A stretch of 64,000 nt of DNA from Verrucomicrobiota bacterium (GTDB lineage Bacteria; Chlamydiota; Chlamydiia; Chlamydiales; JAEYWL01): NCBI GenBank assembly GCA_023428915.1, contig JAEYWL010000010.1, forward strand, positions 3,758 to 67,757, written 5' to 3'. Of the stretch, positions 28,440 through 37,422 are shown piece by piece. The notes under the pieces were generated by a model, which saw only the letters and a program-made list of their open reading frames with translations, did not search any database and had not been told where the DNA came from. The position numbers were made by a program, and so were the translations under genes. Position 1 is the first letter of the stretch. Every line of letters starts with the position of its first letter.

Positions 28440-28943
28440 ATGTCCTTAGAAAATGCAAAAGAGAACCTTAAGGAGTTTGGAAAGGAACTTGGGCTTGAAG
28501 GTCTCGAATTTGACGAAAACAATACCTGTATTTTGGGTATTGACGATGAATTTTCACTCCACATCACCTACGAACCTAACTCAAAGCGTCTTTACCTCTA
28601 TTCCCCTCTGTTAGACGGGCTCCCACGCGATGATAAAACACGTCTGCGCCTTTACGAAAGATTGTTGGAAGGCTCGATGCTGGGCGGTCAAATGGCTGGC
28701 GGCGGTGTCGGCGTAGCTGTTAAAGAAGAGCTGATTTTGATCCACTGCACAATCGACATGGAGCATGCAGTATCTTCGGCATTGCGTGCATTTGCGCCGC
28801 TATTTGTTGAAACTGTAGAAAAATGGCGTAAGATTTGCGCTGAGATTTGCGAAGGCCGTGACGAAGGTGCAAAAGCAGCTCAACCTAGCTCGCAATTATT
28901 GCCTCAACCAGGCAAGCCAGGCCAGGGTCCAATTAAGATCTAA
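28440..28943 (+). CDS. Type III secretion chaperone, CesT/Slc1 family
   Basis: A 167-residue class I (effector) type III chaperone. The fold pattern is clear: helix LKEFGKELGLEGLEFD, strands CILGIDDEFSLHITYEP and KRLYLYSPLLDGLP, helix LYERLLEGSMLGGQMAGGG, strands VGVAVKEELILIHC, and C-terminal helix ALRAFAPLFVETVEKW. The neighbour glgX matches the location of chlamydial Slc1 (CT043), a chaperone for early effectors. A Pro/Gln-rich tail (about 145-167) is extra. GGGAGG lies five bases before the ATG. A strong terminator follows. Cargo is not shown, but nearby unknown proteins are candidates. Confidence 0.88.
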   Translation: MSLENAKENLKEFGKELGLEGLEFDENNTCILGIDDEFSLHITYEPNSKRLYLYSPLLDGLPRDDKTRLRLYERLLEGSMLGGQMAGGGVGVAVKEELILIHCTIDMEHAVSSALRAFAPLFVETVEKWRKICAEICEGRDEGAKAAQPSSQLLPQPGKPGQGPIKI

Positions 28944-28992
28944 TCAAATTTCATTCTTAAGACCCTTAGAGGGCAGCAATCAGGTCTAAGAG

Positions 28993-29030
28993 AGCAGTTC
29001 GTTTTACTGATGAACTGCTTTTTTTTTTTT
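28993..29030 (+). terminator. Intrinsic terminator of the CesT chaperone gene
   Basis: AGCAGTTC (28993-29000) pairs with GAACTGCT (29012-29019), followed by an eleven-base T tract. Confidence 0.9.
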
Positions 29031-29112
29031 ACTCTTGCTTGTCATTAAAGCGCCTTTTCCTTACGATAACCGCTCGGTTTATCTCTACTACGCAATCCAT
29101 AAAGGTGCAACA

Positions 29113-31074
29113 ATGATTAGTCCAATCGGTTCTTCTTCTTCCGCTGCGTATATTAAATATCACCCCCAGGCAAGCCAGGGCGAACGATTAGCGCATTATA
29201 TCTATTCCAAAGCTATTACCTCATTTGAATGGACCCGTAAAGCTGTATGGCATGACCCCTTAGCCCCTATCATGAACAAGCTCCGATATGAAGCTGATAA
29301 AAGCGGCGCTGTTATTGAAGCTATTGCCTATTTGGTTGCAAATCGTAATGAACGCCTCTCTATTTTGCTTAAATGTGTGTTAAATAACGCCTCTGAAGAT
29401 ATGTTGAAGAAAATGATGCAGGGGGTTATTTCTCAGGCAATTGAAACTCAAAACGGGGCTCATTACAACCTGTTATTAGAGCATCTTGAATTAGCTGGCA
29501 TGGAGAAAATTCTGCCGGAAGAAATCCGGACCACCTTGCAAAATTTGGTCAAGCATACCAGGCCGGTTGAGAGCGAGTCATTGGGTAGAAAAGAGTGGAA
29601 AAAAGTATCTACAATGTTCACTTCATTTATCCCAAATCTGGTCAATACCTTGCTTTTGGAATTTAATTACTACAGCAATGGCAGGCTGCCGGATACTCCC
29701 TGGGAAAGGAATTGCTTTTTTGAAATCCAATATAAACTCTTCATGATTCCTGTCGCGCTTTTTTTTACCATTAACACTATAGTTGCCGCTCCAGTATTTG
29801 CCCTGACTATAACGGTTTCTATAATTGCAGCAACGTTGGCAGCTATCTATATTTATGTTAAATGCTTTCAAAAATGTCCTATAGCGTTGCCGAATTGCCG
29901 CAATCTTACGCTAGAAGCTGCTCTTGGCAAATTAACTCCCACCGTTGGTAGAGAAGAAGAAATTGAAAAGCTTATTACCTATTTGGGTAATTTAGAGCAG
30001 GATTTTTCATTAAATCCTTTGCTTTATGGTTTGACAGGGGCTGGCAAAACAGAATGCATTTGCGGAGTGGCCCAGCGCATTGTGAAAGGCGAGGTGTCTG
30101 CAAGCTTAAAGAATAAACAACTCTTTATGATTAACACTGCTGCACTTGTCAGCAGTTCATTTAATGGTTTTGCTGAGAAAATGGACCAGATCATGCTCCG
30201 TCTTAAAGGATTTGAAAATGAAGTTATCATTTTCTTTGATGAAGTCCATATGGCATTTGAAAAAGGAGATGGGCTGGCAAACTTCCTAAAAACTTATGCG
30301 GTTCCTGGAGGTGTGCATTGTATAGCTGCTACAACTACTGAAGGGTATCAATCTATTAAAAATAAAGACCCGGCATTTTTAAGGCGTTTTCAAGGCTTTA
30401 TAATTAATAGCACTGGCAGGGAGTTAACTAAGCAGATTCTCACAGAGAAATTTAAGCCGGCAGCTTCAAGTGTGATTATCGATCCGGATGTTTTCGAGCT
30501 TATAATAGATGAAACTAGCGCCCGCGTTCCTGAGAAAGCGCATCCATCTCCGGACATAAACATATTAGTGCAGGCAGTTAATAAGGTAATGCTATTATTG
30601 CAGCATAAGGATCATGTACCTGCTGCTATAAAGAAAAAACAGAATGAGTTGCAAACGCTAAAGGACAAATCAGCTTTAAGTAATCCAAATAGCTGGGGAA
30701 GCTCTTCAAGCTGCCTAATTCAACTTATTGAAAAAAACGAAGCGGAACTACAGAAGTTGGAGGAGGATTGGGCAGAAAAAAGCAAGCTGATAGGAAAGGT
30801 AAAATTTCTTGTTCAGCAGCTGCTTGAGAAAAAGCAGGAAATATTAGCGTTTGCCCACGATAAGCGACAATCTTTAGCCGGAAATATAGCTTTTGCCGCA
30901 AATTTTCATTTTCTAGTTCCCTTGCTTGAAAAAGAGATTGGGAAGATAGAGCTGCTTTTAGGGGAAGAATTTAAGATAAAAATCGATAAGCAGTTAGTCT
31001 TATCTGTCATTAATGAATTGCTGCCTGCAAGGCCTGCATTGAAAAAAAGCTGGTTCTGGAACAAAGGAACTTAA
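29113..31074 (+). CDS. AAA+ ATPase (Clp/torsin-like) with N-proximal membrane hairpin
   Basis: A 653-residue protein, counting from ATG 29113 (MISPIGSSSS); the frame is open to 29035. A helical N-terminal region (1-205) is followed by a bilobed hydrophobic segment at about 209-252 (LFMIPVALFFTINTIV, then ALTITVSIIAATLAAIYIYV), then an AAA+ domain. The latter has the Clp-like box TPTVGREEEIEKL (about 275), P-loop GLTGAGKTE (about 306), Walker B IIFFDEVHMAF (about 373) and sensor IAATTTEGYQSI (about 410). The C-terminal part is coiled-coil rich. The close pair of membrane segments resembles chlamydial inclusion-membrane proteins, but with an ATPase domain attached. Substrate is unknown. Confidence 0.75.
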   Translation: MISPIGSSSSAAYIKYHPQASQGERLAHYIYSKAITSFEWTRKAVWHDPLAPIMNKLRYEADKSGAVIEAIAYLVANRNERLSILLKCVLNNASEDMLKKMMQGVISQAIETQNGAHYNLLLEHLELAGMEKILPEEIRTTLQNLVKHTRPVESESLGRKEWKKVSTMFTSFIPNLVNTLLLEFNYYSNGRLPDTPWERNCFFEIQYKLFMIPVALFFTINTIVAAPVFALTITVSIIAATLAAIYIYVKCFQKCPIALPNCRNLTLEAALGKLTPTVGREEEIEKLITYLGNLEQDFSLNPLLYGLTGAGKTECICGVAQRIVKGEVSASLKNKQLFMINTAALVSSSFNGFAEKMDQIMLRLKGFENEVIIFFDEVHMAFEKGDGLANFLKTYAVPGGVHCIAATTTEGYQSIKNKDPAFLRRFQGFIINSTGRELTKQILTEKFKPAASSVIIDPDVFELIIDETSARVPEKAHPSPDINILVQAVNKVMLLLQHKDHVPAAIKKKQNELQTLKDKSALSNPNSWGSSSSCLIQLIEKNEAELQKLEEDWAEKSKLIGKVKFLVQQLLEKKQEILAFAHDKRQSLAGNIAFAANFHFLVPLLEKEIGKIELLLGEEFKIKIDKQLVLSVINELLPARPALKKSWFWNKGT

Positions 31075-31135
31075 TCAAGGATTGATGGAAATAATGAAAT
31101 AGGTTAAAAATAAGAGCTAACCCTCTTGGAAAGCT

Positions 31136-32224
31136 ATGTTTGAGGAGCTCTACAAAACATCTTATAGCCATGGTCTTGAGGATATCTATGCCCTTGAAAC
31201 TATTGATATTAAGACTGTTCGACCATTAGCTGGCGTAAATACTGCTTTAGATGTCCAGGAGGCCCCAGCTCCCTATCATGAAGAGCAAATCCAGCAACAG
31301 CAGCCAGAATTAGATTTAGGTCCATTTTGGCGTGGTTCCGCCCCTTCATTTATACTTTTAGAGCCTATCCAAGTGTTAAATCTTCATCAGCCTGTTGAAA
31401 AGACATTAAGGGGGCATGGCATCCATTTGCTTCAAGATTTATTGCATGCGACCAAGGAATCTTTACTGGGCATCCGTGGATTAGGTCAAGGGCATATTGA
31501 TGAAGTCCTTTTTCGTTTCAAAAGCTATACAGAAAGAAGGGTGCTTCACAATGCAGTATGCGTCGATTTTTGCGCCCTCTTAAGAGCGATTGTCGGTTTT
31601 TTTGAGAAAAAGAAGATCGTGCTTTTATTACAGGAACTTGGATTGGAAGAGGAATATTCTCTGACTCCTCTGGAAGCTGCAGAGCTCAAGCGGCTGACGA
31701 AGGATAAAAGACTTGAGTGGAAAAAACAGGCGCTAGAGCATCTGCAAGTTGAAGTTAAGCAGCAGCAATTTGCTAATTGCCTAGATCATATTGTGAGGGT
31801 TTTTGTCCTCCCATGGATTCATATGCGCGGCGGGATTGCGGCGCAAACTGAAGTGGAAGAGCGCCTAATTGCCGTTAGCTTTGAACCCCTTAAAACTGAA
31901 AAGATCCTTAAGTTTTTCAGCAATATCTACTACCACGATCTTTTTCCTTTGAGCACTATTCTCTGCGAAGCTGATGAAGGAGTGTTTTGCTTAAACAGCG
32001 ATACTTATGACGCCTACAGGAAAGTCAACGAATTGGCAGAAAGCTACTACTATCAAAAAGGCTTAAGCTATCCCTTGGAATACCTTTGCAACTGTATTTT
32101 ACGTGAACTCGGCAAATCCTGGATAAATTATACGCAGGAATTTGTGCGAAAAGCCATTCTTTTTTCACCTCGTTTTCGCCTTGCCAAAACACCTGATGGC
32201 GTTCTCTCTGTAAGGCTCAGCTAA
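31136..32224 (+). CDS. Unknown protein with RNA polymerase alpha-CTD-like domain
   Basis: A 362-residue cytoplasmic protein. Residues about 75-130 read like the RpoA C-terminal helix-hairpin-helix domain: LEPIQVLNLHQPVEKTL, HGIHLLQDLLHATKESLL, then GIRGLGQGHIDEVLFRF, corresponding to the L-S-R-N-L..G-I-x-T-V-x-D-L-L and I-R-N-L-G-x-x-S-x-x-E-I pattern of the alpha-CTD. The rest (about 140-362) is helical, charged and unrecognised. A GGAAAG site precedes ATG 31136. It may bind DNA or transcription partners; this is inference from the one domain. It converges with queC, five bases apart. Confidence 0.65.
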   Translation: MFEELYKTSYSHGLEDIYALETIDIKTVRPLAGVNTALDVQEAPAPYHEEQIQQQQPELDLGPFWRGSAPSFILLEPIQVLNLHQPVEKTLRGHGIHLLQDLLHATKESLLGIRGLGQGHIDEVLFRFKSYTERRVLHNAVCVDFCALLRAIVGFFEKKKIVLLLQELGLEEEYSLTPLEAAELKRLTKDKRLEWKKQALEHLQVEVKQQQFANCLDHIVRVFVLPWIHMRGGIAAQTEVEERLIAVSFEPLKTEKILKFFSNIYYHDLFPLSTILCEADEGVFCLNSDTYDAYRKVNELAESYYYQKGLSYPLEYLCNCILRELGKSWINYTQEFVRKAILFSPRFRLAKTPDGVLSVRLS

Positions 32225-32228
32225 TAAG

Positions 32229-32909
32229 TTATTTGTATTTTACTGTGTCATGCAGGCCGGCTTGGGCAAAGCCTTGCTTTCGCAGATAACAGGCATCGCA
32301 TTGGCCGCAATGGATTGTCCCATCGGGATTGTAGCAGGTGTGGGTTAGGTGCAAAGGCACTTGCAGTTCGGCCGCTTTCAGGATAATTTCTTTTTTATCC
32401 AGAAGGAGCAAGGGGGCTTTCAACTGCGGCGCATTTCCTTCTACAGCTCTAGCTGTTGCCAGTTTAAGCAGATTTTGAAAGGCATTGAGAAATTCAGGCC
32501 TGCAATCGACATAGGGTGTGCAATCAAGCTTATTAGGTCCGCAATGGATCTCATCGGCTTCCAACACCTCAGCTAAGGCAGTGGCATATGCCAGGAAGAT
32601 TGTGTTCCGGGCCGGTACGTAAGTGTTAGGGGTGCCGCTTGTTTCGATAGTGCGGGTGTCCCTGCCTATGTGAGCCTGAGTTTTTCCTGTTAAGGCTGAA
32701 ATTTGCCCGAAGGCGTTGGGATCTATTGAAAGAAGCGTGTGTGGCACGCCGTAATGAGCGGCTATGCGCGCTGCTGCTTGCAATTCAACGGCGTGCTTTT
32801 GTTTGTAATCAAAGCTAAGTGCGTGGCAATCGATGCCTTGCTGAATAGCCCACGCTAAAACAAGCGAAGAATCCAGGCCTCCGCTTAATAACACAACAGC
32901 TTTTGCCAC
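32229..32909 (-). CDS. queC: 7-cyano-7-deazaguanine synthase
   Basis: Makes preQ0 from 7-carboxy-7-deazaguanine with ATP and ammonia. The PP-loop VVLLSGGLDSSLVL is at 5-18, YVPARNTIFLAYA is at about 97, and the four-Cys zinc site appears as HTCYNPDGTIHCGQCDACYLR near the C-terminus (C192, C201, C204, C207 approximately). Length 226 is normal. The start is GTG (32907-32909), overlapping the queE stop by one base (TAGTG), so translation is coupled. With queE and queA it indicates de novo queuosine precursor synthesis; queD and folE must lie elsewhere. Confidence 0.95.
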   Translation of the reverse strand: MAKAVVLLSGGLDSSLVLAWAIQQGIDCHALSFDYKQKHAVELQAAARIAAHYGVPHTLLSIDPNAFGQISALTGKTQAHIGRDTRTIETSGTPNTYVPARNTIFLAYATALAEVLEADEIHCGPNKLDCTPYVDCRPEFLNAFQNLLKLATARAVEGNAPQLKAPLLLLDKKEIILKAAELQVPLHLTHTCYNPDGTIHCGQCDACYLRKQGFAQAGLHDTVKYK

Positions 32910-33559
32910 TATACGCCCTTTGTGTCGGGAGACCAGATAAATTTATGCATTTGCAGATTTAGCCGAACCGGCAGTTTATCGCGCAATATCCAGGCTACCA
33001 GCAGCTGGGAGTCCATGGCGCCATATACAGGGGAGAATAGAACATTGTTGACTTTGCGAAATAGAGAATAGCGTTGACAGACCTCTTTAGCGTATTCAAA
33101 ATCTGTCTCATCCTTAATGACGAATTTTACCTCGTCTGCAGGCTTTAACCATTCAAGGTTTTCCCAGAGATTTTTCGCTTCCATTCCCGATCCCGGGCAT
33201 TTGATATCTAAAATTACAGACACTCTTGGATCAACGGCTTTAGTGCTTAAGGAGCCGCTTGTTTCAAGGGATACTTTATGTCCCCGATTGCAAAGGTGGC
33301 GCATGAGCAAGTGAACATTTTGCTGCAGCAGAGGTTCCCCCCCGGTAACACAAACAGCCGTAATGCCTGACTCAGTAATTTTTGCTGTGATTTCGTCTAA
33401 AGAATAGGGAGTGCCGCGTCCAAAAGAATACGTTGTATCGCACCAAGTGCAGCGCAAATTGCAAGCTGCCAGGCGTACAAAATATGTGGGCAAACCTGTA
33501 AATGAGGTTTCTCCCTGCACACTTGCAAAAAGTTCTATAATATTTAGTGCATTATCCAT
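32909..33559 (-). CDS. queE: 7-carboxy-7-deazaguanine synthase (radical SAM)
   Basis: Radical-SAM enzyme that converts 6-carboxytetrahydropterin to 7-carboxy-7-deazaguanine. The cluster motif CNLRCTWCDT is the standard CX3CX2C form, preceded by FASVQGETSFTGLPT and followed by VCVTGGEPLLQ. The frame reaches 33610, but ATG 33559 (MDNALNIIELF) gives the normal N-terminus and about 216 residues. It precedes queC with a one-base overlap. A divergent mdh gene starts 71 bases upstream, so the two promoters share a short AT-rich region. Confidence 0.94.
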   Translation of the reverse strand: MDNALNIIELFASVQGETSFTGLPTYFVRLAACNLRCTWCDTTYSFGRGTPYSLDEITAKITESGITAVCVTGGEPLLQQNVHLLMRHLCNRGHKVSLETSGSLSTKAVDPRVSVILDIKCPGSGMEAKNLWENLEWLKPADEVKFVIKDETDFEYAKEVCQRYSLFRKVNNVLFSPVYGAMDSQLLVAWILRDKLPVRLNLQMHKFIWSPDTKGV

Positions 33560-33630
33560 AATAAATAGGTATGTTGAGAAAATATTATATTGATTCCAGC
33601 TTTTGATCACAATCTATATGTGGAGTTTAA

Positions 33631-34638
33631 ATGAAGAGTGTAAAAAAAATTGCCATTACAGGAGCGGCAGGGCAAATTGCCTACTCTCTACTGTTTAGAA
33701 TCGCCAAAGGAGAACTGCTTGGCCAGGACCAGCCCATTATTTTAAGCTTATTGGAAGTGCCTGAGTTTGTGCCTTCTCTGGAAGGTGTAAAAATGGAGCT
33801 CGATGACTGCGCCTTTCCCCTGTTAAAGGGTATACATGTAGGATCAAACCCAAAGGAAATTTTTAAAGATGCGGATTATGTTTTTTTAGTGGGTGCCAAG
33901 CCTCGCGGTCCAGGCATGGAGCGGAGCGATCTTCTTAAGGATAATGCCAAAATATTTGTAGAACAAGGGCAGGCTCTGGATCAGGCAGCCTCAAGGCAGG
34001 TAAAGGTTTTAGTGGTAGGGAATCCTTGCAATACTAATTGCTTAATTGCCATGCATCATGCCCCTTCGCTGACTCCCCGCAATTTTTTTGCAATGACGAT
34101 GCTTGACCACAATAGAGCTATAGCCGCTATTGCAAAAAAGGCAGGAGCAGAGGTGGGGCTGATCAGCAATGTGACAATTTGGGGTAATCACTCATCCACA
34201 CAAGTATCGGATTTTACCCAGGCCAAAATTAATGATAAGCCTTTGCATGAGATAATTAAGGACCGCAGCTGGCTGGAAAATGATTTTTTTACCGCCATTC
34301 AAAAAAGAGGGGCAGCTGTCATAAATGCCAGAGGAAAATCTTCAGCAGCTTCTGCTGCAAATGCTGCAATTGATGCTATGCGGGCCATCCTGAATCCTAC
34401 TAAAGCAGGGGATTGGTTTTCCTGCGGGATCTACTCCAATGGCAATCCTTATGGCATTGCCGATGACATCTATTTTTCATTTCCATGCCGTTCACATGGA
34501 GATGGAAAACTTGAAATCATTAAAGGTCTTTCTATAGACCAATTTATTGAGGCTAAAATTAAATTAACGGAGAAAGAGCTTCTCGAAGAGCGAAGTATGG
34601 TTGAACATTTAATAAGACTAGGAGCAACTCATGGGTGA
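33631..34638 (+). CDS. mdh: Malate dehydrogenase
   Basis: NAD-dependent malate/oxaloacetate dehydrogenase of the TCA cycle. The Rossmann loop [17 protein letters not shown] is at 8-24; the mobile-loop Arg region [13 protein letters not shown] (about 90) carries substrate Arg residues; [11 protein letters not shown] (about 128) and the catalytic His in [10 protein letters not shown] (about 187) are present. The 335-residue length fits the cytosolic-type MDH of Chlamydiae and Proteobacteria. GTGGAG lies eight bases before the ATG. It overlaps gltA by eight bases, forming an mdh-gltA-membrane-protein operon. Confidence 0.96.
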   Translation: MKSVKKIAITGAAGQIAYSLLFRIAKGELLGQDQPIILSLLEVPEFVPSLEGVKMELDDCAFPLLKGIHVGSNPKEIFKDADYVFLVGAKPRGPGMERSDLLKDNAKIFVEQGQALDQAASRQVKVLVVGNPCNTNCLIAMHHAPSLTPRNFFAMTMLDHNRAIAAIAKKAGAEVGLISNVTIWGNHSSTQVSDFTQAKINDKPLHEIIKDRSWLENDFFTAIQKRGAAVINARGKSSAASAANAAIDAMRAILNPTKAGDWFSCGIYSNGNPYGIADDIYFSFPCRSHGDGKLEIIKGLSIDQFIEAKIKLTEKELLEERSMVEHLIRLGATHG

Positions 34639-35794
34639 CGAATTATTTGTAATCACAAAAGAAAACCTTGAAACCGGTCTTAGGGGCTATCCAGTAGGTT
34701 ATTGTACGACTTCTGCAGTACATCCTACCAAAGGAATTTCTTATGTAGAACACTCAATCGAGAGTGTTGCCTATTGGGATGTAGAGAAAGTCATTTATCT
34801 TCTATATTTTGGAAAAGAACCAACAGAAAGCCAGCTAAGCACATTTAAAAAAGACCTTGAGAAGCGCTCAAAGTGCAATCCTCAAGCTTTAGAAGCTATT
34901 GCAAAGCTGCCTACTTCAGGCCATCCGATGAAGCTGTTTTGTGCGGCGCTTTTGATTTTTGGCATGTATGAAACAACCGGAGACTATAAAGAGGATTGCT
35001 TAAATGTAATCGCTAAAATTCCTACGTTGACAGCTGCAGTGATTCGCCAGCATTCAGGCTGGAAAACTGATACCTCAAGTAAACCGCAAGAGGGGTATAT
35101 TGAGAAATTTGTATATGAACTAAATCCCCCAGATGCAAATCATGAAGATTTGCTGCAAGTACTAAAGTTATTTACAATTTTGCATTTTGACCATGGCGGG
35201 GGGAACCTTTCTACATTCGTAGGAAAGGCTGTAGCTTCAGGGCTTGAGGATATGTACGGCTCGCTTTGTGCTGCCATGTGCGGTTTGGCAGGCCCCAAGC
35301 ATGGAAAAGCTAATCAAGACTGCTTGCGATTTGTTTCCGAAATTCTAGAGCAAGTCGGCGCCGATGCTACAAGTGAAGACATAGCAAAACTTTTAGAAAA
35401 GAAATTGGAAAATCACGAGTTGATTTTTGGGTTTGGACACGCTGTCTTGCGAGAGGAAGATCCTCGCGCAAAAATATTTTTCGAGTTTGCACAAAAAAAA
35501 TACCCTGACTTCCCGCTTTACAAAATCGCAAAGCTGCTGCGCGAGGTAGGGCCTGACATCCTTAAAAAGCATTCTCAAGCAGCAGATCCGTATCCTAATG
35601 TCGATGCAATTTCTGGAACCGTACTCGCTGCAGGAGGTTTTAATTACCCGCAGTACTTTACCATTTTATTTGGAATGTCTAGAATAGTGGGCATTGCCAT
35701 ACAGATTGTGTATGAGAGATGCGAAGCCAGAAGCGGCAAAGGCACTCCAATAGTAAGGCCTAGTTATATCTATAAATCAAGAGAGCAGCATTAA
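34631..35794 (+). CDS. gltA: Citrate synthase
   Basis: Condenses acetyl-CoA and oxaloacetate into citrate. Conserved blocks are visible: [27 protein letters not shown] (active-site His), [20 protein letters not shown] (active-site His), [15 protein letters not shown] (third His/Arg region) and a C-terminal Asp in [12 protein letters not shown]. The 387 residues are slightly longer than the short two-domain type. Chlamydiaceae lack this gene, whereas amoeba-associated relatives have it, so it is informative about the host organism. It overlaps mdh upstream and shares a TAATG junction with the next gene. Confidence 0.94.
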   Translation: MGDELFVITKENLETGLRGYPVGYCTTSAVHPTKGISYVEHSIESVAYWDVEKVIYLLYFGKEPTESQLSTFKKDLEKRSKCNPQALEAIAKLPTSGHPMKLFCAALLIFGMYETTGDYKEDCLNVIAKIPTLTAAVIRQHSGWKTDTSSKPQEGYIEKFVYELNPPDANHEDLLQVLKLFTILHFDHGGGNLSTFVGKAVASGLEDMYGSLCAAMCGLAGPKHGKANQDCLRFVSEILEQVGADATSEDIAKLLEKKLENHELIFGFGHAVLREEDPRAKIFFEFAQKKYPDFPLYKIAKLLREVGPDILKKHSQAADPYPNVDAISGTVLAAGGFNYPQYFTILFGMSRIVGIAIQIVYERCEARSGKGTPIVRPSYIYKSREQH

Positions 35795-36609
35795 TGTTTG
35801 AGGCCATTTCCAAAGCAATAAGAAATTCTGCTAGAGATATTCTTAACAAAGAGTACTTGTTTGCTGCCGGTATTGGCCTTGCCCTAAGCGGCCTCCTCTT
35901 CGCATTTTTCCTGGCGCTTTCGTTTAGTGCAGGGGAGTGGTTAGGGGGCAGTCTGCCTTTCTTAGGTTATTTTTTTAGTCTTTGGATTATTTTGGGTGCG
36001 GGCATCTTAATTGTGCGGTCCCGTTCGCTAAGGAGTGCCGGCCGTTTTTCTTTGGCTACGGCAGTAAGGGCCTCCTGGAAACAAATTTTACTCTCTTCAA
36101 ATGTAATGCTGCCTGTTGTAGCTGCATTTGCCGTGATTTGGTTTTGCCTTGGGGTATTTGTCCTGATTGCCCAGCTTCCTCATGCAGGCACAGCATTTGC
36201 TGCCGTGTTTGCCTTCATCCCTTTTTTGCTATTCTTGCTTTTAATTGTTATGGCTGCGGCAGCGCCGGTTGCACTTTTTTTCTGCTTGCCGGTTTTGGCG
36301 CAGCACGGCGATCTTTCGCCTAAGGAGCTCAGCCTGCGAGTATGGCATCGCCTGCGCGATTTTCCATTTAAAAGCTTTGCAGATGTTGTAATAGCTCTTA
36401 TTCCGCTGGCAGTATTATTTGCACTTATGAATAGTGCCAAATGCTTAACCATTCGGTTACTAGCGCCAACCATGAATGAAATAGAGTTTGGAATCATGGC
36501 TTTAATGATTCTGCTGCCTTTTTGCGTGCTGTTAGCGCCCGGCTTGCTGTTCTTCTTCTCATATTCTGTCGAAAGCCATAACGAACTATCAAATCAATCT
36601 AAGTCTTAA
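35794..36609 (+). CDS. Multi-pass membrane protein, function unknown
   Basis: A 271-residue integral membrane protein with about six helices (roughly 24-45, 53-72, 103-130, 132-165, 200-217 and 233-258). A short amphipathic N-terminus ([17 protein letters not shown]) precedes the first. No transporter signature is recognised. The start overlaps the gltA stop by one base (TAATG), implying coupled translation with mdh-gltA; a role in transport of a TCA-related metabolite would be guesswork. The 36610-36751 stretch after it is AT-rich and empty. Confidence 0.65.
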   Translation: MFEAISKAIRNSARDILNKEYLFAAGIGLALSGLLFAFFLALSFSAGEWLGGSLPFLGYFFSLWIILGAGILIVRSRSLRSAGRFSLATAVRASWKQILLSSNVMLPVVAAFAVIWFCLGVFVLIAQLPHAGTAFAAVFAFIPFLLFLLLIVMAAAAPVALFFCLPVLAQHGDLSPKELSLRVWHRLRDFPFKSFADVVIALIPLAVLFALMNSAKCLTIRLLAPTMNEIEFGIMALMILLPFCVLLAPGLLFFFSYSVESHNELSNQSKS

Positions 36610-36751
36610 ATTATATCGTCAACTTTTTAAATAAAGTATTTATTTCACATTCTTCTTTTTATGTTTTTAACCATTTTTTTATTTGGCGTTAATATCTTTA
36701 CTCCAAGCTTTAGATTATCACTTTAATTACCTAATATGGAGAAATTTGAAA

Positions 36752-37333
36752 ATGGCACGTCCAGAAGTTCCGCAATCATTAAGCACAGATCTTTTTCAGC
36801 TTTATAGAGATGTTCAACAAGTAGAAGGCTATCTTAGTACAGCACGTTCTGAGGAGTGGAATGATGCTGATAGTGAAAATTGTAGTTTTAAGGGTATTCT
36901 AGATAAGGCTTTTTCTTATTCCGCTAATAAGACGGCTACAGATAAGGTTAGAGAATTAAGCGGCAGAGTACGAGCGTTTAATCAAGAAAAACTTCGTGAT
37001 TTTACAGAACTGAGAATGGTAAGCCCTCTTCCTGCTGAATTTGGTGAAGAGCGCATTATGCAAGCTGAAAATAACGAATGGCAGCCTTTGAATTTTTTCT
37101 TAGGCAATACAGGAAGCAGCTTAACTACGTTGCAAGCTATAGATGCTGTTGATAATGATGTTGCCAATCTCAGAAGAGCAATTCAACAGGCGCATTTACA
37201 ACTGTTTCCGCAGATGACGCCTCCGGGCCAAACGACCTTCGACTGGATTTGCAGTGCCATTTCCGCTGTCGCCATTATAGTTGTCTTTTTAGCTGCTTTA
37301 GCTGTTCAAGTAAATGAATCTAAAAACCACTAA
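36752..37333 (+). CDS. Hypothetical protein with single C-terminal membrane helix
   Basis: A 193-residue protein from ATG 36752 (MARPEVPQSLSTDL), preceded by a TGGAGAAA site; the open frame extends to 36683 but lacks a ribosome site there. The bulk is helical and soluble. Residues about 163-185 (WICSAISAVAIIVVFLAALAVQV) form one hydrophobic helix close to the C-terminus, followed by a few polar residues, the layout of a tail-anchored protein. There is no Sec signal. No family is recognised. In an intracellular bacterium, such proteins can be secreted into host membranes; unproven here. Confidence 0.55.
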   Translation: MARPEVPQSLSTDLFQLYRDVQQVEGYLSTARSEEWNDADSENCSFKGILDKAFSYSANKTATDKVRELSGRVRAFNQEKLRDFTELRMVSPLPAEFGEERIMQAENNEWQPLNFFLGNTGSSLTTLQAIDAVDNDVANLRRAIQQAHLQLFPQMTPPGQTTFDWICSAISAVAIIVVFLAALAVQVNESKNH

Positions 37334-37422
37334 TACGAACATAGACCCTGATTACGCTACAAAAACAATGGAATAAAAGAGTGGCATATTTTATCCTGTA
37401 AGCTGATCAAAACGGAGCGAGA

